64,000 bases of DNA from a gamma proteobacterium symbiont of Stewartia floridana (GCA_003676145.1 NAUB01000017.1:170677-234676); one strand, 5' to 3'. Counted from the first letter of the stretch, positions 16,824 through 29,432 are shown. Numbers and translations are program-made. Notes: generated by a model not told the origin, from the letters alone.

Positions 16824-18539
16824 ATGGTCACAGATACACCTCAAAAAAACCTAAGCGGCCTCGCTAGATGCCTGATACAGGATGGGCTAGTTGATGAGGA
16901 TCAAGCAGCTTCTGCATTTGGGGAGTCTATTAAGAAGAAAACCCCGTTCGTCACCTACTTAGTTCAAAACAAAATCCTCAACAGTATCGATATAGCACTA
17001 TCTGCTTCCAGAGGATTTGGTGTTCCCATATTTGACCTTGATGTCATTGATACAACGGTTATCCCCGTTGACGTTGTTGCGGAAAAATTAGTTCGTACTC
17101 ACCATGCCTTACCTATTTTTAAAAGGGGCAACCGCTTATTTCTTGCAGTATCAGACCCAACGAACCATCAGGGACTGGATGAAATCCGGTTTAATACAGG
17201 CCTTGCATCCGAGGCCATTCTTGTTGAAGAGGACAAACTCAACAGGGCAATAGAGAAGGTTTTAGAAGCACAAGAAACAGGGATGGATGAGTTACTTGAT
17301 GCTGACCTGGATAATCTTGACATATCCGCAGGTGACGATGAGGGCAGTAGTGACGAAAACAATCTGGATGTAGACGAAGCACCCGTTGTTCGTTACATCA
17401 ATAAAATCCTTCTAGATGCAATTAATCAGGGCGTGTCAGATATCCATTTCGAGCCCTACGAATACACATATCGTATACGCTATCGTCAGGACGGTATGCT
17501 ACATGAGGTGGCAAACCCACCATCAAACCTGGCAAGCAGACTTTCTAGCCGTATAAAAGTCATGTCACGCATGAATATCGCTGAAAAAAGAATTCCACAG
17601 GACGGTAGGATAAAGATGAAATTATCCAAATCCCGTGCAATTGATTTTCGTGTAAACACATGCCCTACTCTATATGGCGAAAAAATTGTTCTTCGTATTC
17701 TTGATCCAACTAGCGCACAACTTGGCATAGAGGCACTCGGATTCGAAGAGGATCAAAATAAAGCATTTTTAGAAGCAATAAACAAACCATATGGCATGGT
17801 GTTGGTAACCGGACCTACTGGTAGTGGTAAAACTGTCAGTCTTTATACAGCTCTTAATCTGCTAAACAAACCGGAAGTCAACATCTCAACAGCAGAGGAT
17901 CCAGTTGAAATTCAGGTAGCAGGAATAAATCAAGTCAATACTAACGTAAAAACAGGTCTAACCTTTGCTGAAGCCCTTAGGGCATTTCTCCGACAGGACC
18001 CTGACATTGTTATGGTAGGTGAGATTCGTGATCTGGAGACTGCTGAGATTGCTGTAAAAGCCGCTCAAACGGGCCATCTGGTCCTATCCACTCTACATAC
18101 GAATGACGCCCCTCAGACCTTGACTCGTCTGGCGAATATGGGGATACCCCCTTTCAATATTGCCTCATCAGTACTTCTCATAATGGCTCAACGTCTGGCT
18201 AGGCGTCTATGTGAAAATTGCAAAACTCCAGACGACCTACCAAGAGAAGCCTTACTGGAAGAAGGATTTACTGATGAGGATATTGACTCAGGATTCACAA
18301 CTTATAAGCCTGTCGGTTGTGATCTATGTACAAATGGATACAAAGGGCGAGTTGGTATTTTTCAGGTTATGCCAGTTTCTGAAGAAATGGGAAAAATCAT
18401 TATGGAAGGCGGAACCTCGCTGCAACTCGAAAAACAAGCAGAAACTGAGGGCGTCTACAACCTCCGAAGGTCAGGTCTACGCAAAGTCAAGCAAGGGATC
18501 ACCAGCCTTCAAGAACTCAACCGTGTAACCAAGGATTAG
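16824..18539 (+). CDS. pilB: type IV pilus extension ATPase PilB
   Basis: Cytoplasmic hexameric ATPase that powers pilus polymerisation. The 571-residue protein has the N-terminal GspE/MshE-type domain, Walker A GPTGSGKTVS, an Asp box and Walker B region (DPDIVMVGEIRDLETAEIA), the His box (GHLVLSTLHTNDA) and the C-terminal tetracysteine zinc site (CENC ... CDLC). It is 3 bp upstream of pilC and clearly cotranscribed with it. Base composition is AT-richer than most of the window. Confidence 0.96.
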   Translation: MVTDTPQKNLSGLARCLIQDGLVDEDQAASAFGESIKKKTPFVTYLVQNKILNSIDIALSASRGFGVPIFDLDVIDTTVIPVDVVAEKLVRTHHALPIFKRGNRLFLAVSDPTNHQGLDEIRFNTGLASEAILVEEDKLNRAIEKVLEAQETGMDELLDADLDNLDISAGDDEGSSDENNLDVDEAPVVRYINKILLDAINQGVSDIHFEPYEYTYRIRYRQDGMLHEVANPPSNLASRLSSRIKVMSRMNIAEKRIPQDGRIKMKLSKSRAIDFRVNTCPTLYGEKIVLRILDPTSAQLGIEALGFEEDQNKAFLEAINKPYGMVLVTGPTGSGKTVSLYTALNLLNKPEVNISTAEDPVEIQVAGINQVNTNVKTGLTFAEALRAFLRQDPDIVMVGEIRDLETAEIAVKAAQTGHLVLSTLHTNDAPQTLTRLANMGIPPFNIASSVLLIMAQRLARRLCENCKTPDDLPREALLEEGFTDEDIDSGFTTYKPVGCDLCTNGYKGRVGIFQVMPVSEEMGKIIMEGGTSLQLEKQAETEGVYNLRRSGLRKVKQGITSLQELNRVTKD

Positions 18540-18542
18540 CAA

Positions 18543-19772
18543 ATGGCGCCCCCAAAAAAGAAAACTCAGGTTAAATCATATCTATACACCTGGGAAGGAA
18601 CTGATAAGAAGGGTTCTCGCATAACTGGTGAAAGCAGAGCAACTGACATTAACATGGTAAAAGCCGACCTTAGGCGTCAGGGTGTAAATCCACTTAAGGT
18701 TCGCAAAAAAGCCACCTCGATTTTCAATCAGAAGAAGAAAATAACCAGCGCAGACGTCACGATTTTCAGTCGACAACTGGCCACCATGATGTCCGCAGGC
18801 GTACCTATGGTTCAGGCTTTCGATATCGTAGGACGGGGTCATGAAAACCCATCTATGCAGGAACTCATCCTTACAATAAAGGCCGATGTAGAAGGCGGTA
18901 CCGCTCTAGCAGATGCTCTAAAAAAACACCCATTACATTTTGAAGACCTTTTTGTGAACCTCGTTAGAGCAGGCGAACACGCTGGTGTACTGGAAACTCT
19001 GCTTCACAAAATCGCGACCTATAAGGAAAAAACTGAATCTATAAAGGGCAAAATCAAGAAAGCCATGTTCTACCCAGCTGCGATCGTAGCCGCTGCAGTT
19101 GTGGTAACAGCAATATTACTTATTTTTGTTATCCCCCAATTCGAAGATCTATTCACTAATTTTGGTGCCGATCTACCTGCATTCACACAAATGGTTGTTA
19201 ATCTTTCACATTTTGTTAGAGACTATTGGTGGGTTATTCTCGGTTGCTTAATAATTGCCGGTTATATACTTTCAAATACCTGGAAGCGATCACGAAAATT
19301 TCGACATGCTATCGATCGAATGCTGTTGAAGCTGCCCGTTATAGGTATGATTCTTAACAAATCAGCCATTGCCCGTTTTTCCCGCACCCTGGCAACCATG
19401 TCTGCTGCCGGCGTTCCATTAGTAGAAGCACTTGACTCAGTGGCCGGTGCTACAGGTAATGTGGTCTACAGCGATGCAGTACTTAGAATGCGTGAGGATG
19501 TGGCCACAGGACAATCTCTACAGCTCGCTATGAAACAGCGCAACCTCTTTCCCAACATGGTGATACAGATGGTTGCTATTGGCGAGGAATCCGGTTCACT
19601 CGATGATATGCTGAATAAAGTAGCAGACTTTTATGAAGAACAAGTAGACAACGCGGTAGACGCCATGAGCAGCCTGATGGAACCTTTGATCATGGTAGTA
19701 CTAGGTGTATTGGTTGGTGGATTGGTTATCGCGATGTATCTGCCAATCTTTAAAATGGGTTCAGCAATTTAA
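18543..19772 (+). CDS. pilC: type IV pilus inner-membrane platform protein PilC
   Basis: Inner-membrane protein that links PilB to the growing pilus. It has 409 residues with two GspF domains: the first around FSRQLATMMSAGVPMVQAF, the second around FSRTLATMSAAGVPLVEAL, each repeat followed by membrane helices (AAIVAAAVVVTAILLIFVI; WWVILGCLIIAGYILS; IMVVLGVLVGGLVIAMYL). Order pilB-pilC-pilD is the standard gammaproteobacterial one. Confidence 0.96.
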   Translation: MAPPKKKTQVKSYLYTWEGTDKKGSRITGESRATDINMVKADLRRQGVNPLKVRKKATSIFNQKKKITSADVTIFSRQLATMMSAGVPMVQAFDIVGRGHENPSMQELILTIKADVEGGTALADALKKHPLHFEDLFVNLVRAGEHAGVLETLLHKIATYKEKTESIKGKIKKAMFYPAAIVAAAVVVTAILLIFVIPQFEDLFTNFGADLPAFTQMVVNLSHFVRDYWWVILGCLIIAGYILSNTWKRSRKFRHAIDRMLLKLPVIGMILNKSAIARFSRTLATMSAAGVPLVEALDSVAGATGNVVYSDAVLRMREDVATGQSLQLAMKQRNLFPNMVIQMVAIGEESGSLDDMLNKVADFYEEQVDNAVDAMSSLMEPLIMVVLGVLVGGLVIAMYLPIFKMGSAI

Positions 19773-19818
19773 CCTACAAACCCAAGTACGAGTTGCGGAA
19801 TAAAGTAAGTAGACCATC

Positions 19819-20694
19819 GTGATTGTTGTAGATTTCTTAGCTCAGAACAGCACTGCTTTTTATCTATTCGTTTTTCTTTTAGGATTAATCGTTGGCAGCT
19901 TTCTGAATGTTGTAATCCATCGTCTGCCAAAAATGATGGAGCAGCAGTGGCACCGGGACTGCGACGAGTTAAAAGGATTAGCGCCAGAAGATGCTATTGA
20001 AACCGAGGTTTACAATCTCAACACCCCGGCTTCTCAATGTCCAAAGTGTCAACATAAGATTCGTCCCTGGGAGAACGTCCCCATCATCAGCTGGCTGCTA
20101 CTGAAAGGCCGCTGCTCCAACTGTCAGAATCCGATCAGTGTCAGGTACCCGATCATCGAAGCCGTAACCGGGTTACTGTCACTCTGGATTGCCTTCCATT
20201 TCGGCTTTTCCTGGGAAGCAATTGCCGCGCTGCTGTTGACCTGGAGCCTGATTGCCCTGACCGTGATCGACTTCGATGTGCAACTGTTGCCGGACAACAT
20301 CACGCTGCCTTTTCTGTGGCTCGGCCTGTTGGTGAATATCAACGGCCTGTTCACCGACCTCGAATCGGCTGTGATCGGTGCCATCGCAGGTTATTTGGCA
20401 CTGTGGAGTGTCTTTCAGTTATTCAAAAAACTCACCGGCAAGGAGGGCATGGGCTATGGCGATTTCAAATTGCTGGCCATGCTCGGTGCCTGGCTGGGCT
20501 GGCAGTATCTGCCACAGATCATTCTACTCTCCGCATTGGTCGGCGCCGTAGTCGGTATTCTGCTGATCGTTGTCAGAGGCCGTGACCGGAATATTCCAAT
20601 ACCTTTTGGCCCCTATCTGGCGGCGGCCGGCTGGATCAGTCTGATGTGGGGCTCTCAGATCAATCAGGCCTATCTTCGCTGGTCCGGCTTGTAA
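19819..20694 (+). CDS. pilD: prepilin leader peptidase / N-methyltransferase PilD
   Basis: Cleaves prepilin leaders and methylates the new N-terminus. The N-terminal cytoplasmic loop has the methyltransferase-associated tetracysteine pattern (CPKC then CSNC, 29 residues apart), and the peptidase aspartates are in VIDFDVQLLPD and the GXGD motif GYGDFK. About eight membrane helices are visible in 291 residues. The start is GTG 19819. Composition changes inside the gene: the first ~240 bp look like pilB/C, while the rest matches the GC-richer flank. Confidence 0.95.
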   Translation: MIVVDFLAQNSTAFYLFVFLLGLIVGSFLNVVIHRLPKMMEQQWHRDCDELKGLAPEDAIETEVYNLNTPASQCPKCQHKIRPWENVPIISWLLLKGRCSNCQNPISVRYPIIEAVTGLLSLWIAFHFGFSWEAIAALLLTWSLIALTVIDFDVQLLPDNITLPFLWLGLLVNINGLFTDLESAVIGAIAGYLALWSVFQLFKKLTGKEGMGYGDFKLLAMLGAWLGWQYLPQIILLSALVGAVVGILLIVVRGRDRNIPIPFGPYLAAAGWISLMWGSQINQAYLRWSGL

Positions 20695-20699
20695 TCCCT

Positions 20700-21296
20700 G
20701 TGCTGACAGTAGCCCTCACCGGGGGAATCGGCAGCGGTAAAAGCGCTGTATCCAACCATTTTGAAACCCTTGGCGTGCCGGTCATCGATGCGGACAGGCT
20801 GGCGCATCAGATGGTGCAACCCGGCTCACCGGCATTGAGCCGGATACAGGAGACATTCGGTGATCATCTGATCGACTCGCAGGGAAAGCTGAATCGGGGC
20901 GCTTTGAGAGAGATCGTGTTTAACGACCCGAGTCAAAGAAAACGTCTCGAATCCATACTCCACCCGCCGATCAGAGAGGCCATGGAGGATTGGGTCGAAC
21001 AACAGACGGCCGCCTATGTGATTCTGGTGATTCCGCTGCTGTTCGAGACCGGGCAAGAGGATATCGCTGAACGTATCCTGGTAGTGGACTGCGATGAGTC
21101 ACTGCAGTATCAACGGGTATCAGAACGGGATAACCTGGACGAGTCACAAATCACCCAGATCCTCGCCAGCCAGGTCGATCGCCAGACCCGACTGAAGGGT
21201 GCGGATGATATCATTGAGAACAACGGGGACCTGGCTGCATTGACCGAAGCAACTGAACGATTGCATCAGACCTATTTAACGCTTTCGAACTCTTAA
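20700..21296 (+). CDS. coaE: dephospho-CoA kinase
   Basis: Last step of coenzyme A synthesis. It has the P-loop GGIGSGKSAVSN at the N-terminus, DADRLAHQMVQPG, and the lid and CoA-site region LLFETGQEDIAERILVVD. The start is GTG 20700, five bases after the pilD stop, giving 198 residues close to the family norm; translational coupling to pilD is likely since no strong ribosome site is visible. pilD-coaE adjacency is common in gammaproteobacteria. Confidence 0.93.
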   Translation: MLTVALTGGIGSGKSAVSNHFETLGVPVIDADRLAHQMVQPGSPALSRIQETFGDHLIDSQGKLNRGALREIVFNDPSQRKRLESILHPPIREAMEDWVEQQTAAYVILVIPLLFETGQEDIAERILVVDCDESLQYQRVSERDNLDESQITQILASQVDRQTRLKGADDIIENNGDLAALTEATERLHQTYLTLSNS

Positions 21297-21315
21297 TGAT
21301 TAACCAGAGAGGCTT

Positions 21316-21334
21316 GGTGGGGCATGGCCCCACC
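21316..21334. repeat. short palindromic hairpin GGTGGGGC-ATG-GCCCCACC
   Basis: A perfect 8-bp stem with a 3-nt loop, 19 bp past the coaE stop. A very similar hairpin sits at 49984-50007 past the cytochrome b gene, sharing the core TTGGTGGGGC(A/T)TGGCCC. It could end the coaE message or belong to a dispersed small palindromic repeat family. Confidence 0.6.
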
Positions 21335-21415
21335 TGATGCGACTTGAGTAAGCCCATCCCCAGTGATCCAGCACGATAGCATACAGCTGCGTATAGGCAC
21401 GGGATCTGGTGGATT

Positions 21416-21441
21416 CACTCGCAGGTAATTACCTGCGAGTG
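21416..21441. repeat. perfect 26-bp palindrome between coaE and clpB
   Basis: Half-site CACTCGCAGGTAA is followed at once by its exact reverse complement. It lies 16 bp past the clpB stop. There is no U-run on either strand, so it is not a classical terminator; it may form a 3'-end stem or be a protein-binding site. Confidence 0.7.
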
Positions 21442-21457
21442 GTTACAACCTGCCGAA

Positions 21458-24052
<2,595 letters not shown>

Positions 24053-24088
24053 GGGGTATTACTCCAAAATCTGTTCTGAATACCCAAT

Positions 24089-24117
24089 AGATTGGGGAGA
24101 AACCCCAACATTTCAAG
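24089..24117 (-). promoter_or_regulatory. heat-shock (sigma-32) promoter of clpB
   Basis: On the minus strand CTTGAAA is followed 13 nt later by CCCCAATCT, close to the sigma-32 consensus CTTGAAA-N13-15-CCCCATNT. It lies about 40-65 bp before the clpB start. The spacer contains GGGG which can pair with the CCCC of the -10 box. Confidence 0.8.
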
Positions 24118-24199
24118 TTGATTGTTTTTCAGCCAGCAGCAGGCACTGCTTTTTTCAACCGACTGAGTCTTTTGCAACCCCTGAAAAGAGATTCACTAA

Positions 24200-24320
24200 C
24201 CGCAAATGGACGCCAATCACCGCAAATTCCTCGCAAATATTCACTTCTTGCGGACCTGGCAGCCGCACAACAGCTGTTTACCATTTGCGGCTATTTGCGG
24301 TCCTTCGCGTTCATTAGCGG
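24200..24320. repeat. 121-bp imperfect inverted repeat element, dispersed repeat copy A
   Basis: The ends CCGCAAATGGACGC and GCGTTCATTAGCGG are imperfect inverted copies; similarity continues inward for about 40 bp per arm with many CGCAAAT units. The left arm contains ACGCCAATCACCGC, also present at 29399-29432 and 50062-50095. Located between purE and clpB; no coding capacity. Confidence 0.7.
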
Positions 24321-24339
24321 CCTTTTTTATTCTAAAAAT

Positions 24340-24846
24340 TCAGGAGTGAGAGCCCTGCTGCTTCTCCATCACTTCCACCTTGCCCATCACCATCGCTTCC
24401 AGGTCAGCCTTGTATTTCCGGACCTTTTCGCGGATCTCCAGATCCGCCGTGCCGAGCATCTGAGCGGCCAGGATGGCGGCATTTTTTGCCCCATTGATGG
24501 CTACCGTGGCCACCGGCACACCGGGTGGCATCTGCACGATCGAGAGCAGGGAATCCTCACCACTCAGGGCAGAGGATTTGACCGGTACACCGACCACCGG
24601 CAGAGGGGTGATTGAGGCCACCATACCGGGCAGATGGGCGGCGCCTCCGGCACCGGCAATGACAACCTTCAGACCGCGCTGCTCAGCGGTCTGGGAGTAT
24701 TCATAGAGCCTGGCAGGTGTGCGGTGAGCCGAAACAATGGTCATTTCAAAAGGGATCTGAAACGCCTCGAGTTGTTTGGCTGCCTCCTGCATGACCGGCA
24801 GATCGGAGTCACTGCCCATAATGATGCCAACTATGGGTTTAGTCAT
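24340..24846 (-). CDS. purE: N5-carboxyaminoimidazole ribonucleotide mutase
   Basis: Purine synthesis: converts N5-CAIR made by PurK to CAIR. The N-terminal motif [13 protein letters not shown] with its phosphate-binding Ser-Asp-Ser, the SAHRTP segment and [10 protein letters not shown] are all class I PurE signatures; 168 residues is normal. The start overlaps purK by 4 bp, so the two are one operon. Confidence 0.96.
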   Translation of the reverse strand: MTKPIVGIIMGSDSDLPVMQEAAKQLEAFQIPFEMTIVSAHRTPARLYEYSQTAEQRGLKVVIAGAGGAAHLPGMVASITPLPVVGVPVKSSALSGEDSLLSIVQMPPGVPVATVAINGAKNAAILAAQMLGTADLEIREKVRKYKADLEAMVMGKVEVMEKQQGSHS

Positions 24847-26000
24847 GGATGCTGTTCTCCACTAATTTCGATTAAATCCCGCACCTGCTCGGCTTTCCGA
24901 CGGGCACTGTCCAGATCCTGGTCGATGACCGTCACATGGCCCATTTTGCGAAACGGTTTCACTTCCGCTTTGCCGTAGAGGTGCAGACATACACCAGGGA
25001 TAGCCAACGCCTCGGAGATGCCTTTGATGACCGGTCTGCCGGCCGCATCGGGTGCGCCCAGCAGATTGATCATGGCCGCCGGCGCCAGCAACTCTGTGGA
25101 ACCCAGAGGCAGGTCGAGGACGGCGCGCAGATGTTGTTCAAACTGATCGGTCACACAAGCCTCAATGGTGTGATGACCGGAATTATGGGTGCGTGGGGCG
25201 ATCTCATTGACCAGCAACTCACCATCCCGGGTGAGAAACATCTCCACCCCGAACACACCAACCCCTTCGAGGGCCTGAATGGTACGGATCGCCAGCTCCT
25301 CCGCCTGCTGTGCAATCGCGGGATCCACCTTGGCGGGACAGAGCAGCAGATCCAGCACATTCTCGCCGGCACGAAAGCACATCTCCACCGTCGGATAGGC
25401 CACACAATCCCCATCCGCATTGCGTGCCACCATCACCGCCAGCTCTTTTTCCGCTTCCACAAAACGCTCGATCAGCGAAGGTACCGGCAGATGTGAGCTG
25501 AAGGCAGCCGCATCCATCATCACCGCCACACCACGACCGTCATAGCCGCCACGCCGGGCCTTCTGTACCAACGGAAAGCCAAAGGCTTCGCAATCGGCCA
25601 GATTCGCATCCGCCATCTCGACAAACTCTGAAGTCGGGATACCTGCATCCTTGAGAAACTGCTTCTGTGTCAACTTGTCCTGCAGAATCGAAAGCAGGCC
25701 TGGTGCGGGATTGATCTTATGCCCTTCCAGCTCCAGTTGGCGCAAGGTCTCGGTATCGGTGTTCTCCAGCTCATAGGTCACCACATCGCAGGACTCTGCC
25801 AACTCTCTCAATTTGGCCGGATCGTGATAGCCGCCGATTATCTGATGTCCGGCCACCTGGCCGGCCGGTGAGCCTGGATAGGGATCCAGCACGACACAGG
25901 TACAGCCGAGTCTTTTTGCCGCCTTGACCATCATGCGGCCCAGCTGACCTCCCCCTATCACACCGATACGGGCCACCGGAAAGGGAAAACTATCCTTCAT
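24843..26000 (-). CDS. purK: 5-(carboxyamino)imidazole ribonucleotide synthase
   Basis: ATP-grasp enzyme that carboxylates AIR to N5-CAIR. It begins with the nucleotide-binding [20 protein letters not shown] and has ATP-grasp segments [27 protein letters not shown] and [14 protein letters not shown]. 385 residues. The first gene of the purK-purE operon. A weak PurR-box-like AACGTTTTC (minus strand, 26028-26036) lies just upstream but is not strong enough to call as an operator. Confidence 0.96.
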   Translation of the reverse strand: MKDSFPFPVARIGVIGGGQLGRMMVKAAKRLGCTCVVLDPYPGSPAGQVAGHQIIGGYHDPAKLRELAESCDVVTYELENTDTETLRQLELEGHKINPAPGLLSILQDKLTQKQFLKDAGIPTSEFVEMADANLADCEAFGFPLVQKARRGGYDGRGVAVMMDAAAFSSHLPVPSLIERFVEAEKELAVMVARNADGDCVAYPTVEMCFRAGENVLDLLLCPAKVDPAIAQQAEELAIRTIQALEGVGVFGVEMFLTRDGELLVNEIAPRTHNSGHHTIEACVTDQFEQHLRAVLDLPLGSTELLAPAAMINLLGAPDAAGRPVIKGISEALAIPGVCLHLYGKAEVKPFRKMGHVTVIDQDLDSARRKAEQVRDLIEISGEQHP

Positions 26001-26148
26001 GATTCGTTCAAACTCATATTTGGGTGAGAAAACGTTACAGTATAACCGGCCAGCACCGGGAATGTCTCAAAAATCGAAGGAAAAAGCTGTGATCAGCCCC
26101 AATATGCAGCTGCATACAGGTTGACTCCAGCGGTAACGAAAGCCGGCT

Positions 26149-26856
26149 CTACCCCTTCTCGGGAGGAATCTGAGCCAACTTGCCATCGCTGGCGGTATAG
26201 GCCTGCAACTGCTCATTATCGAGGACATCCACACGACTCCCCTCGACCCGGATCACACCCTGATCGGAAAAGTTGTGCAGAATGCGGGAAAAGGTCTCCG
26301 GTGTCACCGAAAGCCGGGATGCAATCACCCCTTTCGGCGCCTGAAGCTCAAATGAATCTCCCTGGCTCTTCACCAGACACCAGCGATTCCACAGAAAACT
26401 GGCAACCCGACAACTGGCGCTCTGCAGAGTCAGATTGTCGATCTCGCGGATCAGCATGCGTAAGCGTTGACTCAGGTCGGCCAGCAGATGGAAACAGGTC
26501 TCCACCGAACCCCGCAGGATCTCCTTGAAGGGATCACTTTCAAAAACCAACAGTTCAGTCTCCCCCATTGCCTGAGCATTCACAGGGTAGTCGGGCTGTT
26601 CACCGAACATCAGCGCCTCGGCAAAGGTCTGCCCCGGGGTGATGATCTCGATCACCTTCTCCTGACCCTGCATCGATAATCTTGTCAGCTTGATCTGGCC
26701 ACTGACCACCAGAAAGAAGTGGGTTGCCGGATCTCCAGCCTGAAAAAAGAGCTGCCCATCCCTCAGCTTTGCACCATGCGCCATCTGCTCTACAACGGCA
26801 AACTGCTGATCATCCAAATGCGCAAACAGATAGCATTGCCTGAGATCGTATTCCAC
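26149..26856 (-). CDS. Dnr-like Crp/Fnr family transcriptional regulator
   Basis: It has a cyclic-nucleotide-binding-fold sensor domain (FFLVVSGQIKLTRLSMQGQEK, then FAEALMFGEQPDYPVNAQAM) and a C-terminal winged helix with recognition segment RLSVTPETFSRILHNF. These match Dnr, the nitric-oxide-responsive regulator of denitrification, better than Fnr: the N-terminal cysteine cluster that holds the Fnr iron-sulfur centre is missing. The start is placed at GTG 26856, which has GGAGG 7 nt upstream and gives 235 residues; the frame runs 34 codons further up. Haem-based sensing is inferred from family. No denitrification genes are adjacent. Confidence 0.82.
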   Translation of the reverse strand: MEYDLRQCYLFAHLDDQQFAVVEQMAHGAKLRDGQLFFQAGDPATHFFLVVSGQIKLTRLSMQGQEKVIEIITPGQTFAEALMFGEQPDYPVNAQAMGETELLVFESDPFKEILRGSVETCFHLLADLSQRLRMLIREIDNLTLQSASCRVASFLWNRWCLVKSQGDSFELQAPKGVIASRLSVTPETFSRILHNFSDQGVIRVEGSRVDVLDNEQLQAYTASDGKLAQIPPEKG

Positions 26857-26939
26857 TAACCAGCCTCCAGTTTGAACGACAGGATTGAACCTCTGCTCCT
26901 CTGAACCCGACTGTCTAACTGCATCGTCGGGTGCCAGAC

Positions 26940-27404
26940 TCAGTGATTCAGTTTCCACACCCGGTAATAGACAATGCCGCGGCTGTTGTCGCTAACCAAC
27001 CATCGCCCATTGTCAAAATCGAAACGCTTCTCGGTGAACCTTTGGCAGCTCAGCCCTCCCTGGTTGGTCATCAATGCCTCATCACCGCTGACCTGATAGA
27101 ACCACTCTGCAGCTTCCCCACAGCCCACAGTGTCATACTCACTGCTTCTGCGAAGCCTCAGATCCGATGTTTCCGTGGTCAATTTGAGCCAGGCACTGAA
27201 ACCACGCACCATGCTGCCGCCTTCATCAAGCAGGGTTACCTGGTCGTAGGGAGTCTCAAAACCATCTTTGAATATCAACTCAGGATCCGTTGCCGTGGGA
27301 TCACCGCCACTGCAGCCCATCAGCGTCAGACTCAGCGCAACACAAAGCCCAACGGCACTGGACCGCCTGGCAGTCAAGAGATCGTTGCAGTGTAAAAACA
27401 GCAT
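26940..27404 (-). CDS. hypothetical lipoprotein
   Basis: Not recognised. From ATG 27404 the 154-residue product has a signal sequence ending in a lipobox (LTLMGC) and then a small domain with two cysteines (TVGCGEAAEWF, GLSCQRF) that could form a disulfide, plus FDNGRWLVSDNSRG. An upstream start at 27452 would touch the ilvD stop. Same strand as ilvD with a short gap, so read-through from ilvD is possible. Probably an envelope protein of unknown role. Confidence 0.65.
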   Translation of the reverse strand: MLFLHCNDLLTARRSSAVGLCVALSLTLMGCSGGDPTATDPELIFKDGFETPYDQVTLLDEGGSMVRGFSAWLKLTTETSDLRLRRSSEYDTVGCGEAAEWFYQVSGDEALMTNQGGLSCQRFTEKRFDFDNGRWLVSDNSRGIVYYRVWKLNH

Positions 27405-27451
27405 GGCTTGTAACCAACTCCAAAGCCGGTGAACGGTTGGGCCTGATAGCA

Positions 27452-29299
27452 CTAATCCAGTTGCGACAGATCCCTGACCGCGCCACGGGAAGCCGATGTG
27501 GTCAATGCCGCGTAGGCCTTTAAAGCGGTGGATACCTGCCGCTGTCGTGAAGCTGGTTTCCAGGCCTGCCCACCCCGTGCATTCATCTGTTCCCGTCTCT
27601 GCGCCAGCTGCTGATCGTCGAGTGCAACCTGAATGGTTCTTGCGGGAATATCGATTTCGATCAGATCTCCCTCCTCCACCAAGCCGATGTTGCCACCCTC
27701 AGCGGCCTCCGGTGAGCAGTGACCGATTGAGAGCCCCGAGGTGCCACCGGAGAACCGACCATCGGTAATCAAGGCACACGCTTTACCCAGACCTTTCGAC
27801 TTCAGGTAACTGGTTGGATAGAGCATCTCCTGCATGCCTGGTCCGCCTTTCGGACCCTCATAGCGGATGATCACCACATCACCGGGATTGATCTGGTCCG
27901 TCAGAATGGCCTCGACTGCGGCCTCCTGACTCTCAAACAGCCGCGCCGGACCGGAAAATTTGAGAATCGACTCATCCACCCCGGCCGTCTTGACGATACA
28001 GCCATGCTCTGCCAGGTTACCGAACAGCACAGCCAGGCCACCATCCTTCGAATAGGCGTGCTCCAAATCACGAATGCAGCCTGCGCTTCGATCCAGATCG
28101 AGTCCGGGCCAACGGGCCTCCTGACTGAAGGCCACCTGGGTGGGAACACCGCCTGGCGCGGCCAGATAGCGCGTGTGAACCATCTCCTCTTCGGTTCGGA
28201 TCACATCCCAACCGTCCAGCGCTTCGGCCAGGCTTTTTGCATAGACAGTGGGTACGTCACGTTTAATCAGCCCGGCCCGGTCGAGCTCACCAAGGATACC
28301 GATCACCCCACCAGCCCGATGCACATCCTCCATATGGTATTGTTGCGTGGCTGGTGCCACCTTACAGAGATTCGGCACTGAACGGCTCAGACGATCGATA
28401 TCCTGCATGGTGAAATCGACTTCACCCTCATGGGCTGCCGCCAGCAGGTGCAGCACCGTATTGGTGGATCCTCCCATTGCGATATCCAGGCTCATGGCAT
28501 TTTCGAACGCCTGGAAACTGGCAATCTGCCTGGGCAGAACCGAAGCATCATCCTGTTCGTACCAGCGCTTGGCCAGATCGACCACCAGCCTTCCCGCTTC
28601 AAGAAACAGCTGTTCACGATCCGCATGGGTGGCCAGCAGAGAGCCATTGCCGGGCAGTGACAGACCCAGCGCTTCGGTAAGGCAGTTCATGGAGTTGGCG
28701 GTGAACATACCGGAACAGGAACCGCAGGTAGGACAGGCGGATCGCTCGATTTGGGCGACGTTTTCGTCGCTCTCATTGGGGTCTGCGGCAGAGACCATGG
28801 CATCCACCAGATCCAGATGGAGCTCCTTGCCCTGCAGCTTGACCTTACCCGCCTCCATGGGTCCGCCGGAGACGAACACCGTGGGGATGTTGAGGCGCAA
28901 CGCAGCCATCAGCATACCGGGCGTGATCTTGTCGCAGTTCGAGATACAGACCAGGGCGTCGGCACAGTGAGCATTGACCATATATTCCACAGAATCCGCA
29001 ATGATATCCCGGGAGGGTAGTGAGTAGAGCATACCCCCATGTCCCATGGCGATTCCGTCATCCACCGCAATGGTATTGAACTCCTTGGCAACCCCCCCAG
29101 CCTGCTCGATCTCCCGCGCAACCAACTGCCCCAGGTCTTTCAGATGAACGTGACCCGGTACAAACTGGGTGAATGAGTTGGCTACCGCGATGATCGGCTT
29201 GTCAAAATCGTCATCCTTCATACCGGTAGCCCGCCAGAGGGCGCGGGCACCCGCCATGTTGCGTCCATGGGTGGTGGTATGTGAACGATATTGTGGCAT
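27452..29299 (-). CDS. ilvD: dihydroxy-acid dehydratase
   Basis: Iron-sulfur enzyme of branched-chain amino acid synthesis, dehydrating dihydroxy-isovalerate and its homologue. 615 residues, typical length. Cluster ligands are in [12 protein letters not shown] and [19 protein letters not shown]; the C-terminal motif [16 protein letters not shown] is also present. It stands alone, without other ilv genes in the window. Confidence 0.97.
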   Translation of the reverse strand: MPQYRSHTTTHGRNMAGARALWRATGMKDDDFDKPIIAVANSFTQFVPGHVHLKDLGQLVAREIEQAGGVAKEFNTIAVDDGIAMGHGGMLYSLPSRDIIADSVEYMVNAHCADALVCISNCDKITPGMLMAALRLNIPTVFVSGGPMEAGKVKLQGKELHLDLVDAMVSAADPNESDENVAQIERSACPTCGSCSGMFTANSMNCLTEALGLSLPGNGSLLATHADREQLFLEAGRLVVDLAKRWYEQDDASVLPRQIASFQAFENAMSLDIAMGGSTNTVLHLLAAAHEGEVDFTMQDIDRLSRSVPNLCKVAPATQQYHMEDVHRAGGVIGILGELDRAGLIKRDVPTVYAKSLAEALDGWDVIRTEEEMVHTRYLAAPGGVPTQVAFSQEARWPGLDLDRSAGCIRDLEHAYSKDGGLAVLFGNLAEHGCIVKTAGVDESILKFSGPARLFESQEAAVEAILTDQINPGDVVIIRYEGPKGGPGMQEMLYPTSYLKSKGLGKACALITDGRFSGGTSGLSIGHCSPEAAEGGNIGLVEEGDLIEIDIPARTIQVALDDQQLAQRREQMNARGGQAWKPASRQRQVSTALKAYAALTTSASRGAVRDLSQLD

Positions 29300-29398
29300 C
29301 TCAGGCTCCGACAGTTAGCAGTACAAACGACTATTATGCCTGTTTTCAGAGTGAGCAAACAAACCCAAAGTGAATGGTATCGGGAGAAGAGAATATTG

Positions 29399-29432
29399 CC
29401 GCCAATGAACGCCAATCACCGCGAATGAACGC
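29399..29432. repeat. dispersed repeat copy B
   Basis: The segment starts CCGCCAATGAACGCC, continues AATCACCGCGAATGAACGC and matches the arm of copy A (24200-24320) and copy C (50062-50095, opposite strand). Located in the spacer upstream of ilvD. Confidence 0.75.

Noticed and set aside
26028..26036. PurR-box-like AACGTTTTC upstream of purK
   Set aside because: Only half of the operator matches, and it is not known whether this organism has PurR.
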